Assembly (NCBI GenBank): GCA_017561825.1
Contig: JAFZBK010000054.1
Coordinates: forward strand, 30,938 to 94,937
Origin: Prevotella sp.
GTDB taxonomy: Bacteria; Bacteroidota; Bacteroidia; Bacteroidales; Bacteroidaceae
Direction of reading: 5' to 3'
Length of the DNA: 64,000 nt
Position numbers and translations under genes: made by a program. Position 1 is the first letter of the stretch, and each line of letters begins with the position of its first letter. The notes beneath the pieces are model-generated. The model saw only the letters and a list, made by a program, of their open reading frames with translations, was not told the DNA's origin and did no database searches. Below are positions 34,045 through 43,825 of the stretch, piece by piece.

Positions 34045-34060
34045 CCCTCTAAGGAGGGGG
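34045..34060. repeat. Partial CCCCTCC/GGAGGGG palindrome (REP-like, copy D)
   Basis: CCCTC-TAAG-GAGGG with an extra GG, between the foldase and CorC genes. It resembles a half-degraded copy of the palindromes at 49795, 50651 and 50755. Confidence 0.4.
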
Positions 34061-34142
34061 TTATCAGCGTATGGCCGCTAACAGCCGACAAAATTACAAA
34101 AAATCTGTCAATTACCTGCAAGAATCTTGTAAAAAAGTTGAA

Positions 34143-35438
34143 TTATTCGATCACTTTCAGTTTCACTAGCTCGATTTTGGTCTGTGTATTCTTGATGATA
34201 CGGAACTCAAAGTGTCCGATTTTCACCACCTCATTCAGTTTGGGGAAACTCTGATAGTCATGCAGGATCAGTCCGCCAACTGTCATATATTCCTCACTCT
34301 CAGGCAGGTCGAGGTCGAACAGTTCATTCACCTTATCGATCTCAAGACGCGCTGACAGCAGATATTCATGGTCGCCTATCTGCTTGGCGGTATAGTTGGA
34401 ATTATCGTGTTCATCCTCGATATCACCGAAGATCTCCTCCACGATATCCTCGAGCGAGACGATACCACTGGTACCGCCAAACTCATCCACCACGATGCCC
34501 AGTGATTTCTTCTGTTGCAGGAACATCTGCATCATCTTACGGGCGGTCATGGTTTCTGGCACGAAGGGCATCTCACGGATCAGGGATGCCAAGTTCCACG
34601 CCTGTCTGCCTTGTTCAGGTTGTCCCATCACACGGAACATATCCGAGGAGTGTACGTAACCGATGATATGGTCGATATCCTCATGATAGACAATAATCTT
34701 CGACTTACCATTCTCAACAAAGGCTGCCATCAGATCGTCAGCAGAGCAGTTATCCTCCACCGCACATATCTCCGTTCGCGGCACCATGCAGTCTCGCACC
34801 TTTGTATCGGCAAAGTCAAGCGCGTTCTGGAAAATCTTCACCTCATCCTCTATCTTCTCATCATCACCAGCTTTCTCGATAGATGACTGCACCCAGTAGT
34901 CGAGATCCACCTTGGTGAATCCCTCATCCTGTCCTTCCTTCCGCACCTTGACACCCAGGATGCGCAGCAACAGCTTCGACAGGATGGTACAGAAACGCGA
35001 TATGGGCCACAGCAGGATATAGCAGATGAATGCCGGGAAAGCAAAGACAGTGAGCAAACGGTTGGGATTGCTCTTGAACAGTGCCTTGGGCAGGAACTCA
35101 CCTGTGAAGAGCACGATGAGCGTAGAGAGAATGGTATCGGCAGGAACAGTGAAAGCTGCATCAAAGCCGCGGAAGATGGTATTATCGAAGAACTTAGCAA
35201 TAAGTATACCATAGACCACCAAAGCAATGTTGTTACCCACCAACATCGCGCTGACGAAGTTGTTGGGATGACGGTAGAACACGCTAAGGGGCCGCGCTGC
35301 GAACCCAGCCTTGTCCTTGTCCACCTCTGCCTGCATGCGGTTACTGGACACGAAGGCGATCTCCATTCCTGAGAAGAAGGCGGAGAACACCATGGCGACC
35401 AGGATGCCGATGACGAGTGGTAAATCTATTTCAGACAT
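34143..35438 (-). CDS. CorC/hemolysin-family membrane protein (DUF21-CBS pair-CorC_HlyC)
   Basis: 431 residues with the CNNM/CorC family order: an N-terminal DUF21 membrane domain with about four spans ('LPLVIGILVAMVFSAFFSGMEIAFVSSN' start), two CBS domains ('VRDCMVPRTEICAVEDN', 'IIVYHEDIDHIIGYVHSSDMFRVM', 'LGIVVDEFGGTSGIVSLEDIVEEIFGDI'), and a C-terminal CorC/HlyC domain ('MTVGGLILHDYQSFPKLNEVVKI'). It probably helps magnesium or cobalt efflux, or tolerance of envelope stress. The gene lies 5 bp after the lptC stop, so both are one unit. Similar genes in gliding Bacteroidota are called gldE; no gliding genes are seen here. Confidence 0.87.
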   Translation of the reverse strand: MSEIDLPLVIGILVAMVFSAFFSGMEIAFVSSNRMQAEVDKDKAGFAARPLSVFYRHPNNFVSAMLVGNNIALVVYGILIAKFFDNTIFRGFDAAFTVPADTILSTLIVLFTGEFLPKALFKSNPNRLLTVFAFPAFICYILLWPISRFCTILSKLLLRILGVKVRKEGQDEGFTKVDLDYWVQSSIEKAGDDEKIEDEVKIFQNALDFADTKVRDCMVPRTEICAVEDNCSADDLMAAFVENGKSKIIVYHEDIDHIIGYVHSSDMFRVMGQPEQGRQAWNLASLIREMPFVPETMTARKMMQMFLQQKKSLGIVVDEFGGTSGIVSLEDIVEEIFGDIEDEHDNSNYTAKQIGDHEYLLSARLEIDKVNELFDLDLPESEEYMTVGGLILHDYQSFPKLNEVVKIGHFEFRIIKNTQTKIELVKLKVIE

Positions 35439-35443
35439 GTTGA

Positions 35444-36124
35444 TTAATGATATGACTTAGCCTTAGGACCTGTTGGGTAGCGCTTCATTGACTTCACGCT
35501 GTCTGGCGCACTAAGAATCGTGTCACCTTCGTTGGTTCCCAGACCATCCTTTCCTTTAACGAATGAGCCTTTAGAGTTGGATATCGTGTAATGTGACAGA
35601 TCTTGGAAATTATCGTCGCTCCGGAAATAGGTTCCTTGCATCTCCCGCTCAGGAGTGACGATCCGAGAGAACTTATTGCTGTACATCTCGTGCTGCAGTT
35701 GATCCCAGAACAGCTCTTCACTGGTGAACAGCAGACCCGCCTTTGTGCGGATTCTTACCCTACCGCGCAACTCCCACTTCTTCTGTTCGAAATAGTTATA
35801 GGCGGTATCGGCCTGAATATAGGCCTCCACATGGAATTTCTCGTCGAACTGCTCTAGGAAGATACCCTTGTCAAAGGTCCACACCTTGGGGTTCCTCACC
35901 TCGTTGTAATCCCAGCGCTCAGTAACGATGCGGTACTTGATCACGCCAGAGTCGCTCATCAGCATGTTCACACCATAGGTAGTCATGAGTGATGCTGAGT
36001 CACGTGCATAGATAGGCGGTGCGATATGCTCCTTGCTCTCCTCGCACGACCATAGTGTCATGCTCAGGAAAAAGCCTCCCATGAGCCAACCCAGAAAACG
36101 GTTTATCGAACGCTGCACACCCAT
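35444..36124 (-). CDS. lptC: LPS export protein LptC
   Basis: 226 residues. Lipoprotein-like N-terminus (FLGWLMGGFFLSMTLWSC) followed by the bacteroidal LptC beta-jellyroll: 'MLMSDSGVIKYRIVTERWDYNEV', 'WTFDKGIFLEQFDEKFHVEAYIQADTAYNYFEQKKWELRGRVRI', 'FTSEELFWDQLQHEMYSNKFSRI'. LptC links the inner-membrane LptBFG engine to the LptA bridge. It lies between an outer-membrane barrel gene and corC, a gene order common in Bacteroidales. Enterobacterial LptC is anchored by a membrane helix; here the Cys suggests a lipoprotein. Confidence 0.87.
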   Translation of the reverse strand: MGVQRSINRFLGWLMGGFFLSMTLWSCEESKEHIAPPIYARDSASLMTTYGVNMLMSDSGVIKYRIVTERWDYNEVRNPKVWTFDKGIFLEQFDEKFHVEAYIQADTAYNYFEQKKWELRGRVRIRTKAGLLFTSEELFWDQLQHEMYSNKFSRIVTPEREMQGTYFRSDDNFQDLSHYTISNSKGSFVKGKDGLGTNEGDTILSAPDSVKSMKRYPTGPKAKSYH

Positions 36125-36160
36125 CTGTCAACCTATATTGTCATCACCCTACACGAAAGG

Positions 36161-37483
36161 TTAACGCACCTTCCACTTGGCGAACCAACGTTCATTGAAG
36201 GTGATGCCGATATTGATGCGGAACGTGTTTTCAGCAAGCAACGACTTGTCAGCAGACAAGCGTGACCATTGTCCTGAGATATTCAGCATGGAACGGTCGT
36301 TCCAAGCATTCAAGATAGGAATACCGAAGCCAGCACTGACTGAGAATTCCTTCGGTCCATCTATTCCATTAACTTTATAATAAGGTGTAGCGTAGGAGGC
36401 TCCGATACGGTAACGAATCCTGTTGAGGAAGCCACGCAGATAAGGACCCTTGCAGTACTCACCTCCCACAGTTACCTGCTGACGGTCCATGAAATAGTCT
36501 TTGTTCAACGCATAGGAGGGCACCTCGTTCACCACCTTATATTCAGGATAGGACACCCCACTCCACTGCATCAGCGTGTAGTCGGCTCCCACCTTCAGCT
36601 GGTTGTTATGCTGGAACACGAATCCAGCGCTATAGGTGTTCGGCATCTTCACGCCATCTTCGATGGTATAGGTAGTGGGGTTGATCACACCTGTGGAACT
36701 GTTGGTACTGGTGACAACACATTGGGGATCAGCTCCTAAGGAATGTGACGGACTGTAGGTGGCACCTAATGTAACCGCGTCTTTCTTACCCAGTGCCTGT
36801 CGGTACTGCACACCGAAGTTCATCCGCAGACTATTAGCCGTCATGGAATACTCCTTGGTCAGGGTAGTGATCGCTGTGTTCTGCGAAAGCGAACCACTGC
36901 TCATGGTATAGTATGAATTCTGAATCGTACGCGTGATATCGCCCCACACATATCCAACATTCGCACCCAACGAGAATCCACGGATCGGTTCCCAACCCGC
37001 TCCCAGATATACCTGATGGAAGCCTCCTGATCCAGAATAGGTGTTCTGATAATAGGTGGAATTGTCGGCATTCAGCGACTCGATCGAGGCGTAGTTATAC
37101 CCCACGTTGGTCAGAGGCAGAATACCTAAGCTCATACCCAAGTGCTTGGCCAGTCGGAAAGCAGCAGTGGCGTATTCGAAATCCGCATTCTTGGCATTCT
37201 TCTTGATCCCATTCTCACTGTAATTCGTGATCTGTCCTGACATACCCACGTCAAAAAGGAGGGAGAGGGAGTCGGTGGCAGAATAGCTGGCAGGATTGAG
37301 GAAGTTCACCTGATTGCCCTCACGGAAACCTTGTGAAAGTCCTCCCATACCGCGACTGAAGCCACCTGACTGATCGGCCAAGATACCAAGACCGTAATAC
37401 GAATAAGGAGAATTGGTGCCGCTCTGGGCACTGGCTGTCATTGTCATCGCCATCAGAATAATGGCACTGCATATTTTTTTCAT
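36161..37483 (-). CDS. Outer-membrane barrel protein (FadL-like fold)
   Basis: 440 residues from the ATG at 37483; the frame extends 23 codons upstream across the promoter and cannot all be coding. Signal MKKICSAIILMAMTMTASAQ. The mature start 'SPYSYYGLGILADQSGGFSRGMGGLSQGFRE' and 'VNFLNPASYSATDSLSLLFDVGMSG' match a conserved Bacteroidales outer-membrane protein encoded upstream of lptC. Regular beta-strands follow to the C-terminus. Likely substrate lipophilic or unknown. The -7 box on the minus strand (TATCTTTG, plus-strand 37518-37525) gives a leader of about 30 nt. Confidence 0.75.
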   Translation of the reverse strand: MKKICSAIILMAMTMTASAQSGTNSPYSYYGLGILADQSGGFSRGMGGLSQGFREGNQVNFLNPASYSATDSLSLLFDVGMSGQITNYSENGIKKNAKNADFEYATAAFRLAKHLGMSLGILPLTNVGYNYASIESLNADNSTYYQNTYSGSGGFHQVYLGAGWEPIRGFSLGANVGYVWGDITRTIQNSYYTMSSGSLSQNTAITTLTKEYSMTANSLRMNFGVQYRQALGKKDAVTLGATYSPSHSLGADPQCVVTSTNSSTGVINPTTYTIEDGVKMPNTYSAGFVFQHNNQLKVGADYTLMQWSGVSYPEYKVVNEVPSYALNKDYFMDRQQVTVGGEYCKGPYLRGFLNRIRYRIGASYATPYYKVNGIDGPKEFSVSAGFGIPILNAWNDRSMLNISGQWSRLSADKSLLAENTFRINIGITFNERWFAKWKVR

Positions 37484-37517
37484 GACTATTTCGAATCTTC
37501 TATGATTTATTAGCGTG

Positions 37518-37525
37518 CAAAGATA
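37518..37525 (-). promoter_or_regulatory. -7 box of the OMP-lptC-corC unit
   Basis: Plus-strand CAAAGATA reads TATCTTTG on the minus strand, 35 bp ahead of the ATG at 37483. No matching -33 element was seen. Confidence 0.55.
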
Positions 37526-37597
37526 AGGAAAAAAAACGAAACCGCCACACACTTGTAGGGAATATAAACAATATTTACCTATTTTAATAAAATGTTA

Positions 37598-37628
37598 TTG
37601 GTGGAATAAGAATAAATAAGTACCTTTG
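37598..37628 (+). promoter_or_regulatory. Promoter of the DUF4105 gene
   Basis: TTG (37598-37600), 20-bp spacer, TACCTTTG (37621-37628). It ends only 4 bp before the GTG codon at 37633, so the mRNA is predicted to begin at or next to the start codon. Confidence 0.7.
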
Positions 37629-37632
37629 CCAC

Positions 37633-38853
37633 GTGAAAAGTTTTTATCAACTATTATCTCTCTTTACGGTCTTTGTGCTATCCTTGAACGCAAAGACACA
37701 AGATACTGACTCCATGATGATTAGCAAAATGGATTCAGTAGAGATCAGTCTGCTTACTTGTTCCCCTCACGATGAGATTTACAGTCTGTACGGACACACT
37801 GCTATTCGCATCCAAGACCAACGTAACGGTGAGGATCTGGCAGTGAACTACGGGTTGTTCTCTTTCGAGAAACCTCATTTCGTGCTGCGCTTCGTCTTTG
37901 GTCTGACCGACTATGAGATGGGGATTGAGCCGTTTGAAACGTTCTGCAGACAATATCGCTATTATGGCAGCAGTGTGACACAGCAAGTGTTGAACCTGAC
38001 GAACGAAGAGAAGTGGAACATTCTCAAGGCGGTTAACATCAACTACATGCCCGAAAACAGCGTGTACCGCTATAATTATTTCTACGACAACTGTACCACC
38101 CGTGCTGTGGATATGCTGACCACTCATTTATCGGATGCCCATGTGGTGTTTGAGGGCGAGCAACAGAAATATCCGTCGTTCCGTGAGATGGTACATAGCT
38201 GTGTGGAGCAGCATCCTTGGAGTCGTTTCGGCAATGACATGCTGTTGGGGGTAAAGGCTGACTGCAAGACCACCAAACGCGAGTGGCAGTTCCTGCCGGC
38301 CAATGCCATGGATGACTTCCGTCATGCTCAGATCGTCGGTCAAGACGGCAGTCACCGACCGCTCGTCACACGAGAAGAGATCGTTGTTCCTCAAGGGATG
38401 CAGATAGTAGGAAAGGATTTCCCGCTTAGACCGAAGGATGTCTTCCTCATTCTGCTGACTCTTACCGTGGCTATCACCTTGATAGAAGCTGTTTCAAAAA
38501 AGGTATTGTGGGGCTATGATACCCTGTTGATGCTGTTGTGTGGCTTGGCAGGTGTAGTTCTTTTCCTGATGCTGTTCTCGCAGCATCCTACCGTACGTCT
38601 AAACCTGCAACTGTTGTTGCTGAATCCCCTACCCCTATTCTTCATCTGGAGAATGATTAGGAGAGCCAAAAAGAAAAAGGCTGACCGACAGTTCGTGGGG
38701 TGGATCATCCTGATCTGTCTGTTCTTCATCGGAGGAATCTGGCAGCACTATGCCGAAGGTCTTTTCCTTTTGGCATCATCTTTGCTAATAAGAAATGTGT
38801 GGTGCCTGTTGCGCCAACGAAAATATACGACAAGACCATCAGTAAGTGAATAA
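37633..38853 (+). CDS. DUF4105-family membrane protein
   Basis: 406 residues. N-terminal signal (FYQLLSLFTVFVLSLNAK), a periplasmic DUF4105 domain with conserved 'LLTCSPHDEIYSLYGHTAIRI', 'NYGLFSFEKPHFVLRFVFGLTDYEMG' and 'YNYFYDNCTTRAVDML', and a C-terminal membrane half with about five helices (VFLILLTLTVAITLIEAV and so on). The His/Asn/Cys pattern resembles an NlpC-like papain fold, but this is a guess. The start is GTG, and the promoter's -7 box ends 4 bp ahead, so the transcript may be leaderless. No other in-frame start would keep the signal peptide. The next gene overlaps it by 8 bp. Confidence 0.7.
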   Translation: MKSFYQLLSLFTVFVLSLNAKTQDTDSMMISKMDSVEISLLTCSPHDEIYSLYGHTAIRIQDQRNGEDLAVNYGLFSFEKPHFVLRFVFGLTDYEMGIEPFETFCRQYRYYGSSVTQQVLNLTNEEKWNILKAVNINYMPENSVYRYNYFYDNCTTRAVDMLTTHLSDAHVVFEGEQQKYPSFREMVHSCVEQHPWSRFGNDMLLGVKADCKTTKREWQFLPANAMDDFRHAQIVGQDGSHRPLVTREEIVVPQGMQIVGKDFPLRPKDVFLILLTLTVAITLIEAVSKKVLWGYDTLLMLLCGLAGVVLFLMLFSQHPTVRLNLQLLLLNPLPLFFIWRMIRRAKKKKADRQFVGWIILICLFFIGGIWQHYAEGLFLLASSLLIRNVWCLLRQRKYTTRPSVSE

Positions 38854-40294
38854 AAGACCCTTCACCTCGGCCCTGCTTATCCTCATCGCATCGGCGGTGC
38901 AGGCACAGATTGCACAGCAAGTCCCACGACTGGTTGTGAATATTGCCATTGACCAGTTAAGCACCGACTATATCGAAGCCTTTGCGCCTTATTTTGGGAC
39001 GGAAGGGTTCAAGAAACTCCTTGACAAAGGAAAGGTGTACGAGAACGCCGAATACCCGTTCTCTCCCACTGATCGCGCATCAGCCATCGCCACCATTGCC
39101 ACTGGCTCATACCCCTTCTACCATGGGATTATCGGAACGAGATGGCTTGACAGGAACAGTCTGCGACTGACAGGGTGCACAGATGATCAGCAGTATAATG
39201 GTGTCTTCACTACCGACAAGGCTTCTCCCAAGAATCTTCTGACATCTACCATAGGTGACGAATTAAAGGTTTCCACGGCAGGCAAGGCCATTGTCTATGC
39301 CATTGCCAAAGAGAAGGATGCTGCCATTTTGTCGGCTGGACATGCAGCAGACGGGGCTCTTTGGAAAGATTCCTACACGCAGAACTGGTGCAGCTCAAGC
39401 TACTATTTGAAGAAGACACCTGCTTGGCTCAGCGAATATAATGTCTCTGAGGGCAGTAAGAAAAAGAAGACGGAGTTTCAGGAACTGACAGACCTGACCA
39501 ACCTGGCTGTCCTATGCATTGAAAAGGCGGGTATGGGTACCGATAATGTAACTGATCTGCTGAACATTACGTTGGATGCCAGTCCTGATTTGTCAGGAAA
39601 GAAAACGACTGACTGGCAGAGCAACATGGCCCAGACCTACATGAATCTCGACCGTCAGCTGGCTGATCTCGTTGCTACGATAGAAAGCAAGGTCGGCTCC
39701 CCCAATGTCACCTTCTACCTCACCAGTACAGGATATGTGGAAGAGCCTATAGACGACTACCGTCATTATGGTGTCCCTGCTGGCACTTTCTATATAAACC
39801 GCACGGCCAACCTGCTGAACATGTATCTCGGTGCCCTTCATGGTAGCGACAGGTACGTGGAAGGCTGTAGTAGGAATCATATCTACCTGAACTTAAAGCT
39901 CATTGAGCAGAAACGACTGAAACTGAGTGAGATCCTAACTGAATCACAGTCGTTCCTCCTGCAGTGCGACGGTGTTTTGAATGTTCACACCAGTGAGAGT
40001 CTTTTACGTTCAGGACAAGGAGAGACGCTAAGGATCCGCAACGGCTATCATGCCAGCGTTGGTGGAAACCTGTTGGTAGAGACCATTCCCGGATGGCAGG
40101 TATATAATGAAGACACCCAGGAAATCAGTCAATCCAGTCTGCGGAACATCTCTTTCCCTATTATTATCTATGGAGCAGGAATTCCTGCACAGAAAATCTC
40201 TACGCTTGTAACCGTTGACCGTATTGCGCCAACGATTGCCAAGAGTATCCATATCCGGGCACCGAATGCCTGTGCTGTTAAGGCATTGCCATAA
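38846..40294 (+). CDS. Alkaline-phosphatase-fold exported protein, apparently missing most metal ligands
   Basis: 482 residues, GTG start within the upstream gene's end. Signal 'RPFTSALLILIASAVQAQ'. It matches the PafA-type alkaline phosphatase/phosphodiesterase family: first metal Asp in 'VNIAIDQLSTDYIEAF', nucleophile Thr in 'FSPTDRASAIATIATG', then 'HGIIGTRWLDRN', 'ILSAGHAADGALW' and 'NGYHASVGGNLLVETIPGW'. However, the later metal-binding motifs look replaced. Where an ADHG motif is expected the protein has 'FYLTSTGYVEEP'; where a D-x3-H motif is expected it has 'LDASPDLSGKK'; no THG motif precedes 'FPIIIYGAGIPA'. It may be a non-catalytic phosphatase-like binding protein. The gene sits just ahead of secA. 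Confidence 0.72.
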   Translation: MNKRPFTSALLILIASAVQAQIAQQVPRLVVNIAIDQLSTDYIEAFAPYFGTEGFKKLLDKGKVYENAEYPFSPTDRASAIATIATGSYPFYHGIIGTRWLDRNSLRLTGCTDDQQYNGVFTTDKASPKNLLTSTIGDELKVSTAGKAIVYAIAKEKDAAILSAGHAADGALWKDSYTQNWCSSSYYLKKTPAWLSEYNVSEGSKKKKTEFQELTDLTNLAVLCIEKAGMGTDNVTDLLNITLDASPDLSGKKTTDWQSNMAQTYMNLDRQLADLVATIESKVGSPNVTFYLTSTGYVEEPIDDYRHYGVPAGTFYINRTANLLNMYLGALHGSDRYVEGCSRNHIYLNLKLIEQKRLKLSEILTESQSFLLQCDGVLNVHTSESLLRSGQGETLRIRNGYHASVGGNLLVETIPGWQVYNEDTQEISQSSLRNISFPIIIYGAGIPAQKISTLVTVDRIAPTIAKSIHIRAPNACAVKALP

Positions 40295-40340
40295 GTTACG
40301 CTGAAGTTCTTCCGTTAACTTTGGCTTCGCCGAAGTTGCT

Positions 40341-40407
40341 CTTCACTCGGAAATGAAAAGAAAAACTAGTTTTCCTTTTGCATTTCACTCGTTTTTGAGT
40401 AACTTTG
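40341..40407 (+). promoter_or_regulatory. secA promoter carrying dispersed repeat P1 (copy 1)
   Basis: TTTG (40377-40380), 19-bp spacer, TAACTTTG (40400-40407), 41 bp ahead of the secA ATG. The -33 box lies in one arm of a near-perfect hairpin: GAAATG (40350-40355) pairs with CATTTC (40381-40386), and AAAAG-x-AAAAC meets GTTTT-x-CTTTT inside. The reverse complement of 40341-40391 matches 63508-63558 at about 48 of 50 positions, where it serves hsdM. Confidence 0.82.
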
Positions 40408-40448
40408 CACACTCAATAAGTAAGAATAATAAAAATACAAGATAAAAA

Positions 40449-43400
40449 ATGGGAATTAATAATTTCTTAAAGTCATTGTTTGGCGACAAGTCAACACGTG
40501 ACATGAAGCTGATTCAACCGCTCGTAGAGAAGGTGAAGGAAGCTTATCCTGCAATCCAGGCACTGAGCAACGATGAACTCCGTGCCAAGACCAAGGAGAT
40601 TCAGAAGTATGTACAAGACTCTGCCAAAGAACAGAAAGATCAGATTGAAGCACTGAAAGCGAAGATCGAAGACACGCCGATTGATGAGCGTGAGGTGATT
40701 TTCAATGAAATAGACAAGCTCGACAAGGAAGCACTCGAGATTTATGAAAAGGCTCTTGACGAGGTGATGCCGGTGGCCTTCAGTATTGTGAAGGAGACAG
40801 CCCGCCGTTTTGCAGAGAATGAGGAGACCATCGTCACCGCTACGGATTTCGACCGTGAACTGGCTGGTGATCCCGCAAAGGACTTCATTACCATCGATGG
40901 TGACAAAGCCATCTATCATAACCACTGGACAGCAGGAGGTAACGACCTGAAATGGGAGATGATCCACTACGACGTGCAGCTCTTCGGTGGTGAGGTGCTC
41001 CATCAAGGAAAGATCGCCGAGATGGCAACGGGTGAAGGTAAGACCCTCGTGGCTACCCTGCCCGTCTTCCTGAATGCATTGACCGGCAACGGTGTGCATG
41101 TGGTTACCGTGAACGACTACCTGGCCAAGCGTGACTCTGAGTGGATGGGACCGCTCTATATGTTTAATGGACTGAGTGTTGACTGTATTGACAAGCACCG
41201 TCCTAATTCCCCCGAACGTCGTAAGGCTTATCAGGCAGATATCACCTTCGGTACGAACAATGAGTTCGGTTTCGACTACCTGCGTGACAATATGGCTATC
41301 TCGCCTGCCGACCTGGTGCAGCGCCGCCATAACTACGCCATCGTCGATGAGGTTGACTCCGTGTTAATCGATGATGCCCGTACCCCGTTGATCATCTCTG
41401 GTCCTGTACCCAATGGCGACGACCAGATGTTCGAAGAGTATCAGCCCCTTGTGGAGAAACTCGTAGGCGTGCAGCGTCAACTAGCAACCCAATTCCTTGC
41501 TGAGGCCAAGCAGAAGATTACCGAGGGTAACAAACTGATGGAGGAAGGCAAGAAGAAGGAAGCACAGGAAATGCTCGACGAAGGTTTCCTGAGTCTGTAC
41601 CGCTCTCACAAGTCACTCCCCAAGAACAAACCACTGATCAAGTTCCTCTCTGAGGACGGTATCAAGAGCGGTATGCTCCGCACCGAGGAAATCTATATGG
41701 AGAACAACAACCGCAGAATGCCTGAGGCCATCGAACCCCTATACTTCGTGGTGGATGAGAAACTGAACTCCTGTGATCTGACCGATAAGGGTACGGCTTG
41801 GCTGTCCAAGCAGGTGAACAACGACCAGTTGTTCGTGTTGCCTGATATCACCACAGAGCTGTCGGCCCTGGAGAACGAGAACCTCTCTGAGGAGGAACGT
41901 ATCCAGAAGAAAGATGACCTGCTCTCTCACTATGGTGTGCAGAGCGAGCGCGTCCACACTTTACAGCAGTTGCTCAAGGCATACACCATGTTCAACAAGG
42001 ATGACGAGTATGTCGTGATGGACGGTGAGGTAAAGATCGTGGACGAGCAGACAGGACGTATCATGGAAGGTCGTCAGTGGAGCGACGGTCTGCATCAGGC
42101 CATCGAGGCCAAGGAGCATGTCAAGGTGAAGGAAGCTACGCAGACGTTCGCTACCATCACTCTGCAGAACTACTTCCGTATGTATCATAAGCTGGCAGGT
42201 ATGACCGGTACGGCCTCAACGGAAGCAGGAGAGTTCTGGGACATCTACAAGCTGGATGTGGTGGAGATTCCTACCAACCGTCCGGTAATCCGTAACGACC
42301 AGGATGACCGTATCTATAAGACAGCCCGTGAGAAATACAACGCAGTGATCGAGGAGATCGAGGAAATGCGCAATGCTGGTCGTCCGACCCTGGTGGGTAC
42401 GACGTCTGTGGAGATCTCCGAGTTGCTGTCACGAATGCTGAACCTTCGTCATATCCCCCATCAGGTGTTGAATGCCAAGTTGCACCAGAAAGAGGCCGAC
42501 ATCGTGGCCAATGCAGGTCAGAGCATTGACGGAAAGGGTGCCGTAACCATCGCCACCAACATGGCTGGTCGTGGTACCGATATCAAGCTCTCACCTGAGG
42601 TGAAGGCGGCAGGCGGTCTGGCCATCATCGGTACGGAGCGTCATGAAAGCCGTCGTGTTGACCGTCAGCTGCGAGGCCGTTCCGGTCGTCAAGGCGACCC
42701 CGGTAGCTCCGTCTTCTACGTTTCTCTTGAGGATAAGCTGATGCGCCTCTTCGGTAGTGAGCGTATCGCCAAGGTGATGGACCGTCTGGGTGTTGAGGAT
42801 GGTGAGCGTATCGAGAGCGGTATGATGACCAAGAGTATCGAGCGTGCCCAGAAGAAAGTGGAGGAGAATAACTTCGGTATCCGTAAGCGTTTGCTGGAGT
42901 ATGATGACGTGATGAACAAGCAGCGTACCGTTGTTTATGAGAAGCGCCGTCATGCCTTGATGGGTGAGCGTATCGGTATGGATATTGCCAATATCATCTG
43001 GGACCGTGTGGTGAACATCATTGAGACCAACGACTACGAAGGATGTAAGGAGGATTTCCTGAAGATCCTTGCCATGGAGTGCCCGTTCACCAGTCAGCAG
43101 TTCATCGAGGAACCGCATGAAAACCTCGAAGAGAACGCCTTCCAGTTGGCTATGGAGGCCTTCAAACGTAAGACCGACCGTATTCAAGCCGTTGCTAACC
43201 CCGTTATCAAGCAGGTTTATGAGAACCAGGGCACGATGTATGAACGTATCATGGTTCCCGTTACCGACGGTAAGCGTATGTATAATATCGCCTGTGAGCT
43301 GAAAGAGGCTTACGACACAGAGAGCAAGAGCGTGGTGAAGCAGTTCGAGAAGAGTATCCTGCTGCATATCATCGACGACTGCTGGAAAGAGAACCTCCGC

Positions 43401-43814
43401 GCCCTCGACGAACTCCGTCATAGCGTGCAGAACGCCAGCTACGAGCAGAAAGACCCGCTGGTGATCTTCAAGCTGGAGAGTGCCAAGCTCTTTGACGATA
43501 TGGTGGATGAGATGAACAACAGAATTGCCAGTATCCTGATGCGTGGACAGATTCCTGAGATTCAGCAGAGTGAGGTGCGCGAGGCTGCTCCTGAACAGCA
43601 TTCACAGCGCTACAATGAGCAGAAAGCTGATATCCAGGAGGAGCAGATGATTGACCGCAACCAGCAGGCTGCTGCTCAGCATGATACCCGTGAGACTGCT
43701 CAGCAGGTGAACCGCATCCCCATCCGTAAGGATAAGATGCCTGGACCGAACGATCCCTGTCCTTGCGGAAGCGGTAAGAAATTCAAGAAATGCCACGGTC
43801 GTGGACTCGTTTAA
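40449..43814 (+). CDS. secA: Preprotein translocase ATPase SecA
   Basis: 1121 residues, typical for Bacteroidota SecA and longer than the 901-residue E. coli enzyme. DEAD motor: Walker A '[16 protein letters not shown]' (about residue 195), '[20 protein letters not shown]', the preprotein-binding cross-linking region '[13 protein letters not shown]', and the second motor half '[16 protein letters not shown]', '[14 protein letters not shown]'. The C-terminus bears the zinc-binding SEC-C motif '[15 protein letters not shown]', a SecB- and ribosome-contact element. Drives export through SecYEG in the inner membrane. It heads an operon-like run (ABC ATPase, 5'-nucleotidase, NudC). Promoter at 40377-40407. 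Confidence 0.98.
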   Translation: MGINNFLKSLFGDKSTRDMKLIQPLVEKVKEAYPAIQALSNDELRAKTKEIQKYVQDSAKEQKDQIEALKAKIEDTPIDEREVIFNEIDKLDKEALEIYEKALDEVMPVAFSIVKETARRFAENEETIVTATDFDRELAGDPAKDFITIDGDKAIYHNHWTAGGNDLKWEMIHYDVQLFGGEVLHQGKIAEMATGEGKTLVATLPVFLNALTGNGVHVVTVNDYLAKRDSEWMGPLYMFNGLSVDCIDKHRPNSPERRKAYQADITFGTNNEFGFDYLRDNMAISPADLVQRRHNYAIVDEVDSVLIDDARTPLIISGPVPNGDDQMFEEYQPLVEKLVGVQRQLATQFLAEAKQKITEGNKLMEEGKKKEAQEMLDEGFLSLYRSHKSLPKNKPLIKFLSEDGIKSGMLRTEEIYMENNNRRMPEAIEPLYFVVDEKLNSCDLTDKGTAWLSKQVNNDQLFVLPDITTELSALENENLSEEERIQKKDDLLSHYGVQSERVHTLQQLLKAYTMFNKDDEYVVMDGEVKIVDEQTGRIMEGRQWSDGLHQAIEAKEHVKVKEATQTFATITLQNYFRMYHKLAGMTGTASTEAGEFWDIYKLDVVEIPTNRPVIRNDQDDRIYKTAREKYNAVIEEIEEMRNAGRPTLVGTTSVEISELLSRMLNLRHIPHQVLNAKLHQKEADIVANAGQSIDGKGAVTIATNMAGRGTDIKLSPEVKAAGGLAIIGTERHESRRVDRQLRGRSGRQGDPGSSVFYVSLEDKLMRLFGSERIAKVMDRLGVEDGERIESGMMTKSIERAQKKVEENNFGIRKRLLEYDDVMNKQRTVVYEKRRHALMGERIGMDIANIIWDRVVNIIETNDYEGCKEDFLKILAMECPFTSQQFIEEPHENLEENAFQLAMEAFKRKTDRIQAVANPVIKQVYENQGTMYERIMVPVTDGKRMYNIACELKEAYDTESKSVVKQFEKSILLHIIDDCWKENLRALDELRHSVQNASYEQKDPLVIFKLESAKLFDDMVDEMNNRIASILMRGQIPEIQQSEVREAAPEQHSQRYNEQKADIQEEQMIDRNQQAAAQHDTRETAQQVNRIPIRKDKMPGPNDPCPCGSGKKFKKCHGRGLV

Positions 43815-43825
43815 ACAATAAAGAC

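Noticed and set aside
37484-37552. 23 extra N-terminal residues of the outer-membrane barrel
   Set aside because: They cross the -7 box and precede a clear signal peptide at 37483.
42591-43601. Long minus-strand ORFs opposite secA
   Set aside because: Shadow of the strongly coding secA frame; no known protein.
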